Below, piece by piece: positions 39,968 to 48,297 of a stretch of DNA of 64,000 nt. How positions within the stretch are numbered: the stretch's first letter is position 1; every line of letters starts with the position of its first letter. The DNA comes from Asparagopsis taxiformis (taxonomy: Eukaryota > Rhodophyta > Florideophyceae > Bonnemaisoniales > Bonnemaisoniaceae), in NCBI GenBank assembly GCA_030407315.1, contig JALQPE010001740.1:124001-188000 (forward strand), in the 5' to 3' direction. A model generated the notes under the pieces. It was given only the letters and a program-made list of their open reading frames with translations. It was not told the DNA's origin and did not search any database. A program made the translations under genes and the position numbers.

Positions 39968-40846
39968 TCAGCTAGACTCCAAAGCGAGTTTGGCAAACTG
40001 CGGCAACACAAAAGCAGCTTTGTGCACCTCAGGATTGTAGTAGCGCAAAATCTTCTGCATGTTGGCATCAGGCTTTCTAACTGCATTCTTCACGCTGATG
40101 CCTTCCGTTTTACCGCAAAGAATAAATCCAATCTGGCCAGAAGGATACGTCGGAATGGTAGTATACGCATACTCAACAGAAGCAAAAATTTGTCGACAGT
40201 CACGAACAAGTGGCGCAATCAAATCCAAATGTAGCCAAATGCACTCACCCTGTAACGAGATGAATCCTCCTTCTCTCAACGCGTTTCCCATCGACCTATA
40301 GAACGGTGTTTGAAAGAGCACTTCGGCCGGCCCAATCGGATCGGACGAATCGGCGATGATGACATCGAATTCGTTGACGTGCTGTCGCATGTATTCGGCG
40401 CCATCCATAATATTCACCTGTACGCGTGGATCCTGGAACGACGACGACATAGTGGGTAGATATTGTTTGGAGACATTGATGACTTGTTCGTCGATTTCGC
40501 AAAGAATGGCCTTTTTGACAGTGGGATGTTTCAAAACTTCTCGCAGTACGCCACCGTCGCCGCCGCCGATCACAAGCACTGTTTCTGGGTTGGGATGGGC
40601 GAATAAAGGCAGATGGGCAATCATTTCCTGATAGGCAAACTCGTCAGCTTCTGTGCACTGGATCACTCCGTCCAACACGAGAACATTTCCGTGGTTTTTG
40701 GAGCGGAAGACGAGCAGGTCTTGAAATTTTGAGTTTGCGTTGTACAAGATCTCATCCACCTGCAAACTCATCGCTTGGCCTGGCCACAGCGAGCCCTTTT
40801 CCGAGAACCATCCGTCCTTGATGAGGTCTATTCCTTTGACGCCCAT
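39968..40846 (-). CDS. spermidine synthase
   Basis: 292 residues. Transfers the aminopropyl group of decarboxylated S-adenosylmethionine to putrescine. Motifs: the start GWFSEKGSLWPGQAMSLQVD, LVLDGVIQCTEADEFAYQE, the nucleotide loop VLVIGGGDGGVLREVLKH, and IIADSSDPIGPAEVLF with the catalytic Asp. Length and residues are normal for eukaryotic SPDS. Spermine or thermospermine synthase activity is less likely given the intact SPDS signature. Confidence 0.93.
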   Translation of the reverse strand: MGVKGIDLIKDGWFSEKGSLWPGQAMSLQVDEILYNANSKFQDLLVFRSKNHGNVLVLDGVIQCTEADEFAYQEMIAHLPLFAHPNPETVLVIGGGDGGVLREVLKHPTVKKAILCEIDEQVINVSKQYLPTMSSSFQDPRVQVNIMDGAEYMRQHVNEFDVIIADSSDPIGPAEVLFQTPFYRSMGNALREGGFISLQGECIWLHLDLIAPLVRDCRQIFASVEYAYTTIPTYPSGQIGFILCGKTEGISVKNAVRKPDANMQKILRYYNPEVHKAAFVLPQFAKLALESS

Positions 40847-41272
40847 GGGTTATGCTGCGACTCGGGAGAGGCACAGCGAGCGGGGAGGCAAGCGGTGGCT
40901 GTTGACAAAATAGTGAAATCGGCGGAAATTGAGGCTACTGTACAAATTGTGTGGAAGATGATGTACAAGTCGAGATCAAATATTTCCGCGATACCTGTTG
41001 AAACAGTCTCGCGTCAACGAGACGTGCTTTCCCAACAACGTGCACACCTGTGCACAGCACCATCACTTCTGGCGTGATGCCACATATCAAACTGCTGTGG
41101 TACAACCAGTATTCGTCAACAATGACCTCGTTGACTCAAAAGCCAATCGCACGCCCAATTGCGTACCCGAACTAGGGTTAGGCCCATATCTGGCTAGGTG
41201 TAATCCAGGTTAGCAGAATCTATCCCCCTCGTTCACCTGCACACACTCATTAGGGCACGCCGCGCCGCGAAA
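40847..41272. other. intergenic, divergent promoter region
   Basis: About 425 bases between spermidine synthase and RING gene 5. No feature recognised. Confidence 0.35.
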
Positions 41273-41908
41273 TTGGAAGCATACTATGACTCTATTCAAG
41301 AGTTATTTAGCGTCACATTGCTGCTACCACTTTCCGCTTCAGCAACGCACCGCTTCGCACATGTTTCCCACATGAAGTCCGTCATGCAGCTCGACTACGT
41401 CATTCGCTCCACATCGGTACAGACTTTGGGATGGACCGTGTCCATCACCGTCCTAGCGCTTTTGTTTAGCGCATGCGCTATGATGCGCCTAAAGAGACGC
41501 GAATTTCAGCGCATGCGCGTACAGCAAGCCCAACAAATACAGCAGTTAAGAATGCACCTGCAACCAGTAGCGCCCGTGCTACATCCCGGCTTCAACCCAG
41601 CCACTCTACATTCTCGGCCCTGCACTGAACAAGAGAAGAAATTATCATGCGCAATTTGCTTGGAACCTTTAGGCAACAATGTCGTGACTTCTGGAAGTTG
41701 TGAACATATGTTCCACAGGTGTTGTTTAGGCAAATGGCTGATGAGCGATCCCTACTTTTCGTGTCCAGTTTGTAGAGTTCCTTTGGACCAAAGTGATGTA
41801 AGAGTTTCCGATTCTACTGAAGATCTCCTTGCTTGTACCACCCGCCGATCGTATGGGCCATTGCAGTTTTCCGAAGACTTTGAGCAAAATCGCTATAACC
41901 TACAATAA
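41273..41908 (+). CDS. RING-H2 protein 5, single-pass membrane (ATL-like, diverged)
   Basis: 211 residues. Membrane helix at about 52-71 (LGWTVSITVLALLFSACAMM), a basic/Gln-rich linker, a FNPATL remnant of the pre-RING motif, and a RING-H2 at 126-167 (CAICLEPLGNNVVTSGSCEH ... SCPVC). Spacing is identical to the other four, but between-ligand residues differ most here. Met34 (MKSVMQLDYV) is an alternative start. Confidence 0.85.
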   Translation: MEAYYDSIQELFSVTLLLPLSASATHRFAHVSHMKSVMQLDYVIRSTSVQTLGWTVSITVLALLFSACAMMRLKRREFQRMRVQQAQQIQQLRMHLQPVAPVLHPGFNPATLHSRPCTEQEKKLSCAICLEPLGNNVVTSGSCEHMFHRCCLGKWLMSDPYFSCPVCRVPLDQSDVRVSDSTEDLLACTTRRSYGPLQFSEDFEQNRYNLQ

Positions 41909-41945
41909 ACTTTTATCTATTTGTCTTTTGAAATGCAACAATCGT

Positions 41946-43085
41946 TCACTCTGCTCGCGATGCTTTCTCCGCAACACCACTCACCCCTTCCCTAGCAGCC
42001 AACTCTGCCCACACATCGTCTGGCTCAACACCCATATCGGCCCAGAGCACGTTGAGATGATACAAAAGATCTGCACTTTCCTTTACAACAGCCTCCTTAT
42101 TACCTGAAATGGCATCAATAACAACCTCCACAGCTTCCTCACCGACCTTTTGCGCAATTTTGCCGCGCCCCTTGGAAAACAATTTGGCAGTCCATGACGT
42201 GGACGGGTCTGCCCCCTTGCGATCCAAAACGGTATTATACAATCTCTGCACAGCACATGTGTCCGTTGCAGCAGCGGCCGTCTGCTGCTGAATCATCGCC
42301 ACACGATTATTAACTGTATTGAGCAGTTGATGGGCCACCGAGCGCGGCGTAGAAGCCTCTGCGGCCACCTCGGCAACAGCGGGCTGAGCGGACGCAGTGG
42401 GATCCGCAACGAGCATTGAGACGGCATGCACTGAAACGGCACGATTTTCACCAACGGCATCCACCTTTTCATGTGTCTTTGCCTTGACATTGACGTTTAC
42501 CAAATCGGTGTGCAACAAATCGGCAATATTCTGTCGAATGCTCGGCTTGTGCGGCGACAATTTGGGGCGCTCGAGAATTATAGTGACATCGACATTGCCG
42601 ACCTTGTAGCCGAGCTGTTGCATGCGCTCGTAGGCGGCGGTCATGAACACGTGCGATGCGCAGTCTTTGAAGCGCGGATCGGTGTCGGGGAAAAGCTGGC
42701 CAATGTCCGGGAGCGATAGGGCGCCTAGAATGGCGTCGACGACGCAATGGTAGACTGCATCGCCGTCGGAATGCCCTGCACAGCCGCGGTCGTGTTGCAG
42801 GGTTACGCCACCGAGGATTAGAGGCAGACCGGGCTCTAATCTGTGCAGATCGAAGCCGTGGCCGATGCGTAGCTCGCCTGAGGTCATTACTGGACGTTGA
42901 GGACATTTGGTGCGGGTGGGGTGAGACGGGGCTCGTTGGAGACGATTGGAGGGGAATGGTTGGAGGAAGGCGGTCATTGCGATAGGTTGAGCAAGAGTGG
43001 TGGAGGGGCGATATTGCGAATTCATTGATGATGGGGTACGAAGAGGGGAGGAATGGGAGATGGAATAATGTTGGGACAATCTCAA
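41946..43085 (-). CDS. ispF-hisE: IspF-HisE fusion: MECDP synthase plus phosphoribosyl-ATP pyrophosphatase
   Basis: 379 residues in one open frame. Residues about 70-226 are IspF of the plastid MEP isoprenoid pathway: RIGHGFDLHR with zinc ligands D79 and H81, H105 in GHSDGD, third ligand H113, and NVNVKAKTHEK near the end. After a 50-residue Ala/Gln-rich linker, residues about 278-376 are HisE, the phosphoribosyl-ATP pyrophosphohydrolase of histidine synthesis, with GADPSTSWTAKLFSKG, KVGEEAVEVVIDA and VKESADLLYHLNVLW (E316, E317, E320, E336 and D339, the metal-binding set). All key residues of both halves are present. The N-terminal 36-66 residues are transit-like; Met37 (MTAFLQPFPS, 42977) is the likelier start. 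Confidence 0.9.
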   Translation of the reverse strand: MRLSQHYSISHSSPLRTPSSMNSQYRPSTTLAQPIAMTAFLQPFPSNRLQRAPSHPTRTKCPQRPVMTSGELRIGHGFDLHRLEPGLPLILGGVTLQHDRGCAGHSDGDAVYHCVVDAILGALSLPDIGQLFPDTDPRFKDCASHVFMTAAYERMQQLGYKVGNVDVTIILERPKLSPHKPSIRQNIADLLHTDLVNVNVKAKTHEKVDAVGENRAVSVHAVSMLVADPTASAQPAVAEVAAEASTPRSVAHQLLNTVNNRVAMIQQQTAAAATDTCAVQRLYNTVLDRKGADPSTSWTAKLFSKGRGKIAQKVGEEAVEVVIDAISGNKEAVVKESADLLYHLNVLWADMGVEPDDVWAELAAREGVSGVAEKASRAE

Positions 43086-43745
43086 TGTTTTGCGAGATTT
43101 GAATTAATAGTATGAAAAAGTTTTTGCTGCTCGACTGAAAGGTTGAAATATTTTCAAATACACCAATTAGTTGTGGAAAGCGAAAATATAGCCAAGACAT
43201 TTGACAACAATGATGATAGGCGCCATTTGTGCAGATTTGGCTGGATGGTTGTCTGGTATTTGGCGTTAGCGACGGACAGTTTTTTTGACTTGTTGACATG
43301 TCTCGGCGATTGAACGCTCTGAATGCAAAACGAGAATTGAACGTCATTTCAAGAGGCAAGTGTCCACCACCACCATCGCCATCTCGAGAGAATCGTCCCG
43401 TAAGTGCGAATGAAAAAGGGCCAGCAGTGCCAACCAAAGTTGTCAAGCGTTCGATGAGTGCCATAACAACATGTATTTTGAAAATATATACCAACATCGA
43501 AGACGTATGGCACAGTCTGTGCCGTGCGTGCTGAATGTGAATTATCGTGCTGTGCCGCACAGTGCAAGCTTGGTTGAGATATACCACTACAACGCAGCTG
43601 AGTGAAGGTGCAATTGTTCAAATTTCACACCGGTTGTGTGTCCGCGATTTGCTGTGCAGACACCCGCATTTATAGCGCTTATATTAATCACACTCAACGT
43701 TTCGTACACCTGCATCACCTGCATCCCCACACTTGAAATCATGAG
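43086..43745. other. intergenic, no secure gene
   Basis: About 660 bases. A 78-codon plus-strand frame at 43298-43534 (starts MSRRLNALNAKREL) is basic and Pro-rich but has no supporting family. Confidence 0.3.
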
Positions 43746-43752
43746 TATAAAA
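43746..43752 (+). promoter_or_regulatory. TATA box of small proline-rich ORF
   Basis: TATAAAA, 59 nt before an ATG at 43811. Confidence 0.45.
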
Positions 43753-43810
43753 CACCAGCCCAAGTAGATACCAAATAACGCTTCAAGAAATAGTCAACAG
43801 CACAGCTATA

Positions 43811-43987
43811 ATGATGCCTCACCATCACACTGCACTAAGCACACCCGTCAGACCCAACGCTCCGCAACCTGTTCCAAAGGCCCCTCAACTTCCAAACTGT
43901 CCTCAACCTCACCTTCCGGACATGCCACAACTCCAGTTGCCTCCCACAATATTCGACATCGGTCGATCCAGGTCCAATCCCAATTAG
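43811..43987 (+). CDS. possible 58-residue proline-rich peptide
   Basis: Short frame starting MMPHHHTALSTPVRPNAPQP and ending GRSRSNPN. It is about one fifth proline with many Gln and His, and has no signal peptide or membrane segment. Support comes from the TATA box at a normal distance and from Pro-rich composition over its whole length. Against it: no homologue recognised and short length. Confidence 0.35.
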   Translation: MMPHHHTALSTPVRPNAPQPVPKAPQLPNCPQPHLPDMPQLQLPPTIFDIGRSRSNPN

Positions 43988-44347
43988 CTGCCCTCTCAGC
44001 TTTCTGCCCACCGTGTGTTTCCTTCATTCATGTTGGTTGATTCCATTCCTTGTCGCCACATTATTCACGCTGCTCAAGCTCTCCAATCTTCTTTCTGTCT
44101 GTCTCCCTCGCTACTAGCACAGGAAAGAAGCGCACATATTCTCCTCAATCCTACCGTTTCTCTCTTGCCAAAAACAATCATTGCTACCGAATTGGCTGTT
44201 GATATCAGATGCATATGCAAGCTATCAAAATTATAAAATTGAAAAAAACATTCATGATTCATGAGGCCACCCTCATAATCTGCATCGGCCCCTTCAGATT
44301 CACGACACCCCTTCCTCTCCCTCCATCCCAAACAGTGACAATCACCA
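43988..44347. other. intergenic, no gene seen
   Basis: 360 bases, AT- and CT-rich; promoter and leader of the GST gene. Confidence 0.35.
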
Positions 44348-45217
44348 ATGACAACTTTCCGCACAAACTCTCTTACTTTCCAAGCGCCCATCGCGCTAAC
44401 CGCCCGAAAATCCCCTCAACTCCTGCGCCCATCCGCTCAACCACGCACCCGGCACAATCCCCGCACGACCTCTCCAACAATGGCCGATCTCACCCTCTAC
44501 AGCGCCCCAGTCTCCAACTACGCCGCTCGCGTCCGTTTCCTCGTCTACCGCAAGCAGCTTGAACAGCACGTCAAAATTGAGGCGCCAAGCCAACTCGGCG
44601 GGTTGAAATCCGATCAATACCTCGCAATTAACCCTCTCGGCAAAATGCCAGCCCTGATCGTGCATGCCCCGCAGCACGATGACGCCTCCCCAACTGTGCT
44701 GTACGAGAGCTCCGTCATGTGCGAGTACATCGCAGAACGCTACGCCGATCGCGGTGCGTCCTTCATCCCCGAGCAACCGGAGCACCGCGCAAGGGCCAGA
44801 ATGATTGCAAATGTGCTCGATCTTTATGTCGGCCCCCATCATCCTTTTATGTACCGCAAAGTGGACGGAGACCGCGTCCAGGGCGTGCAGGAGATAAAGA
44901 AGGGTTTGGATGTTGTTGAATCTATTCTCAGTGAGGACGGGCCTTATGCAATTGGTAAGCAGCTCACTATTGCTGATTGTTGTCTTTGGGGTAGCTGGCC
45001 TTTCTATGAGTACATGTTGCCGACGTTCTTTGGTTGGAATCCTATAGATGACCGTCCAAAGCTTAAGGCATGGGTCCAACACATGAAACAGGAATCAGAG
45101 GCAGCAAAAAAGGTGTACAATGAGGTACATGCAGGGCTCGTGGGCTGGTATGATGGAGGTCGATGGGAAAATTTAGGCATGCAACCGGTGAATCCCCCTC
45201 AAAACCTCTTTCTCTGA
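44348..45217 (+). CDS. glutathione S-transferase family protein, possibly organellar
   Basis: 289 residues. The first 44 (MTTFRTNSLTFQAP, then Arg/Ser/Pro/Thr-rich) look like a plastid or mitochondrial transit peptide. Met45 starts MADLTLYSAPVSNYAARVRF, the usual GST thioredoxin-fold beginning, with NPLGKMPALI (cis-Pro loop) and YESSVMCEYIAERY (glutathione Glu-Ser site). The alpha-helical C-domain includes IGKQLTIADCCLWGSW (N-capping box). Active residue probably a Ser near residue 52. Class not assigned. Confidence 0.87.
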   Translation: MTTFRTNSLTFQAPIALTARKSPQLLRPSAQPRTRHNPRTTSPTMADLTLYSAPVSNYAARVRFLVYRKQLEQHVKIEAPSQLGGLKSDQYLAINPLGKMPALIVHAPQHDDASPTVLYESSVMCEYIAERYADRGASFIPEQPEHRARARMIANVLDLYVGPHHPFMYRKVDGDRVQGVQEIKKGLDVVESILSEDGPYAIGKQLTIADCCLWGSWPFYEYMLPTFFGWNPIDDRPKLKAWVQHMKQESEAAKKVYNEVHAGLVGWYDGGRWENLGMQPVNPPQNLFL

Positions 45218-45261
45218 CGACATCGCAGCCATGCTTTATCTGACAACGTAACCTCCAGATG

Positions 45262-46551
45262 TTAGGTATTATTATTTCGAGTGTAACCTACTAAGGGACC
45301 CAGAGAAGGCCATGCCCCGACATTATGGCACGCCACAAACGACGCAACTGAGCCAACCTTAGCGGTCGAGTTGAGGTCTATAATAGTTACTCCCCCCGGA
45401 TCTGAGTAAAACCTCCGTACTCCATGAACTCCGAGACCGACGCAAGCAGAGATCAGGCTACAAATGCGTTCGGCAGTGCCTACAGACAAGACCACACATT
45501 GGTCTCGATAACTTCCCTTTAGTCGCTCCAGCAATTGGACCGCATATTCAAAGTCTTCATCTATTGAGCGGGCTTTTGGCCATGGCAGATGCAATACTTC
45601 CCCATCAGCAGCAAAGTCATGACGGAAGCTTGCGACATAGTCCGGGTTGGTGTGGCCGACGACGAAATAACGGGCGATTCGGTGCGTTTGCGTCATATTT
45701 TTCAGCCCAGTGAAACCGCCATTTCGATGAAGAATGATTCGTATAAAGCCACGTCTGGGCGTTGGTTTTCGTGCTATATATTCAACGTCTGAGCTGTTGC
45801 TGAGACGCAGCTGTGAAGGTCTGCCGGGCTCGTATCGGAAGACGTTGAAACAGCAATTGTTTTGCCGCCATGACGACAGGCTGAACTGCATACCGAGCTG
45901 TGAGCAGATCAAAGCTTTATTCATTTGGTTATGTCCAACTATGAGAGAACAGGAGTGATTTGCTCTGCTGACGACATTCCACACCTCTTCGGCTCGCGCA
46001 GTGATGTCATTAAACGGACTGAAGCCGTTGTACGAAAACCAACGCGGATTGCGCAAGTATTTTGCATATGCATCGGCATAGAACGAGGTGCTTATCTCGT
46101 TCTTGAGCAAGCCCTGCCACGGAACCTGAATTTCGGAGAGAGACGGCAAAATCTGGTGCTGTATCGAGGCGAAAGCTGGGTTTTTGGAATTCTGCATCGC
46201 AATGTTGAACGTTTCCTTGGCTCTTGTCAGCGGCGAGCAGAACACAGCATCAACTTCGACGTCGGTTAAATTTTTTCCAGCCTCCTTTGCCTGGCGCATA
46301 CCCTCAGGGTTGAGTCGTGACTTATCCAAACCGCCTTGCACCCTGCCTGCAAAATTCCAGTCGGTGAGGCCGTGTCGCATGATGATGACATATCTGGGAT
46401 GCGTTGTGGAATGGCATCTATTCGGTTGACGAGGCGCAGCCGGGCTTTCTTGTGGGGTCGCGTCGGATTCTGCACTGCAGCACGGTGTTATTGCAATGGA
46501 TGGAGATACAAAGGCGGGATTTGGCTCCATCGCAACCTTGCGCCGAGTCAC
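45262..46551 (-). CDS. two-domain histidine phosphatase, CA1P-phosphatase-like (plastid)
   Basis: 429 residues. After a transit-like N-terminus (1-50), a histidine-phosphatase domain shows MRHGLTDWN (RHG at 59-61), CSPLTRAKET, E in SEIQVPWQG, and the second catalytic His in LIVGHNQMNKAL. A second related domain from about 270 (IRIILHRNGG) has lost the RHG motif. This tandem with a degenerate second copy resembles plastid 2-carboxyarabinitol-1-phosphatase and its cyanobacterial relatives, which remove sugar-phosphate inhibitors from Rubisco. Function is inferred from layout and the EIQVPWQGLLK-like loop. Confidence 0.75.
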   Translation of the reverse strand: MTRRKVAMEPNPAFVSPSIAITPCCSAESDATPQESPAAPRQPNRCHSTTHPRYVIIMRHGLTDWNFAGRVQGGLDKSRLNPEGMRQAKEAGKNLTDVEVDAVFCSPLTRAKETFNIAMQNSKNPAFASIQHQILPSLSEIQVPWQGLLKNEISTSFYADAYAKYLRNPRWFSYNGFSPFNDITARAEEVWNVVSRANHSCSLIVGHNQMNKALICSQLGMQFSLSSWRQNNCCFNVFRYEPGRPSQLRLSNSSDVEYIARKPTPRRGFIRIILHRNGGFTGLKNMTQTHRIARYFVVGHTNPDYVASFRHDFAADGEVLHLPWPKARSIDEDFEYAVQLLERLKGSYRDQCVVLSVGTAERICSLISACVGLGVHGVRRFYSDPGGVTIIDLNSTAKVGSVASFVACHNVGAWPSLGPLVGYTRNNNT

Positions 46552-46941
46552 GTTGTCAAATTACAACATATATCTGGGGGCTAAACTGTGCAAGCTTTGG
46601 CGGATGCACCAGCCGTGAGAGGTAGTCCAGACTTGATCTGGAACGGGCTTGTGCACAGAGATGAGCGTTTCCTTGAGGAGGTTGCGTTGAGCTGGAGCGC
46701 GAAATTGGCGTTTTGTATTTCAGCTGCAATGCCAGGCTGCAATTGCACGCCTCGTCAATTACCTCGCTGCGCAGCGTAAGTGACTGCTCGCACGACTGTC
46801 CTTGGTGGCGGCAGGAAGCCTTTTTGGACAGCCTGTCCATATTATTGTACGCTCCGTGGCGCTGTACCACGCCGATATTTTGTTTCCGATAGCGGGCGGA
46901 GATCAGGACCCATCACTGGAATTTTACAGATTTCTGTGCAA
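46552..46941. other. intergenic, no gene seen
   Basis: About 390 bases between two minus-strand genes; short frames only. Confidence 0.35.
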
Positions 46942-48054
46942 TTATTCTACGTCTCCCATAAATGGATTACCAAAGATATCACCACTGAAACGTCTTTGAG
47001 AGCGAATTTCATCGATGAAGCTTGACGTTCGTCTCGACTGCAACAGCGTTTCGCCGAGAACGACCCCGTTGAACCCTGCGTCAAGCAATTTCCAACAGTC
47101 CGATGCTGTCACCAAGCCACCACCACCAAGAGTAACCACCCACGGTGGTACCTCATCTATAAGTTGTTCTGATGTTCCCGGCACAAGTCGGTTGTATGAA
47201 CGATCCCAATTGGTAAGATATAACATTGTAGCACCACATTCAATGGCAAAGTCTCGCTCCAAAGCTGTGTGACATTCAATGATCGATTCCAGACCCATTG
47301 CAGTAGCAGCGTTCATCAGTTCCATAATATCTGGCAGAGCTGCAGCAGCTACGATATTCACTGCACACGCCCCAGCTTCGGCAGCTTCTGCGATTTGAAT
47401 CGGATCGATAATCAAATCTTGCCGTGCGAGCGGCATGCCCAGATCCTGTGTGGATGTCTTGAGCTCCTTTGAAATCTTTTTCATTTCTCCAATTTCAATG
47501 CCGTACCGCATGTTGTCCGTGAACAGTAGAGATGCGTCAACACCGTCGTACTCCAGCGCGCGCGATTCTATTGCAATATCATCAAGTCGTGCTACAAGGT
47601 GCGGTTCCTCCCCTATACGCGGCGCCTGAAAGCGCTTTAGCGCTGCTACGATTGCGAGTGTTCCATCCTTGCGTCGTAAAGCCTGCGAGAAGCGATGCGA
47701 GGTGCGATGCGCAAAAAAAGAGCGTACCATGTTGATGGGATGGTCTGGCCGCTCCGTTAATGTTTCTTCCATCAGCTCAATCTCCACTTTTTTGATCTCC
47801 ACAGCGTCTCGTAACACTCCTGCTGGGTGCCACGACATGGAAATATCGCGACATCTCTGACATCGTCGAGTTGGACGAGGTCGCAGGCGTCTTGGACTTG
47901 ACAGGACCGAAATACTTGCACGGCGGTTCTGTCCCTTTTCTACTGCGGCAACTGAAACTCCAACGAACATCAGGTTTGACTTCATCGCGCCCATATGATT
48001 GCTTGATCGCAAAGTGTACCAGCCACTGCCACGAGATATTATCATGATAGACAC
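46942..48054 (-). CDS. indole-3-glycerol-phosphate synthase-like protein, catalytic residues lost
   Basis: 370 residues with a long transit-like N-terminus; Met21 or Met24 are likelier starts. The (beta/alpha)8 barrel of IGPS is recognisable: YDGVDASLLFTD, LIIDPIQIAEAAEAGACAVNIV, MGLESIIECHTALERD and FNGVVLGETLL. Residues needed for tryptophan synthesis in IGPS are changed. The ExK pair is A138..K140, the catalytic Lys in the (R/C)K(D/E) motif is Gln212, and the ESG(I) motif is GGGL (G311-L314); E260 remains. It is probably an IGPS paralogue with a different or non-catalytic role. Confidence 0.75.
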   Translation of the reverse strand: MSIMIISRGSGWYTLRSSNHMGAMKSNLMFVGVSVAAVEKGQNRRASISVLSSPRRLRPRPTRRCQRCRDISMSWHPAGVLRDAVEIKKVEIELMEETLTERPDHPINMVRSFFAHRTSHRFSQALRRKDGTLAIVAALKRFQAPRIGEEPHLVARLDDIAIESRALEYDGVDASLLFTDNMRYGIEIGEMKKISKELKTSTQDLGMPLARQDLIIDPIQIAEAAEAGACAVNIVAAAALPDIMELMNAATAMGLESIIECHTALERDFAIECGATMLYLTNWDRSYNRLVPGTSEQLIDEVPPWVVTLGGGGLVTASDCWKLLDAGFNGVVLGETLLQSRRTSSFIDEIRSQRRFSGDIFGNPFMGDVE

Positions 48055-48297
48055 ACCACGATTGCGGCAAATCAGAAAAACTTTTGCAAAAAATTAAAAT
48101 TTGTGAAATGAAAAAAATCATAACCACCCACTGCAGCATCCGATCCGTTTGAGAATTGCAAACTCAGCGTCGTGTCCAACGACGCAAGCATCATTAATTT
48201 GCATCATTCGAATTTGTCTTTCCTCCACTCCTCCATCCAAAGGGTGTTATTATCACTCTTCATGAACGTCGAATTGGCGAGCTCTTCACTCGGTTCC

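Noticed and set aside
42469..43587. 372-codon minus-strand frame overlapping IspF
   Set aside because: Runs in another frame over the IspF coding sequence and reads as Arg/Pro/Ser-rich low complexity; the IspF-HisE frame has clear domains.
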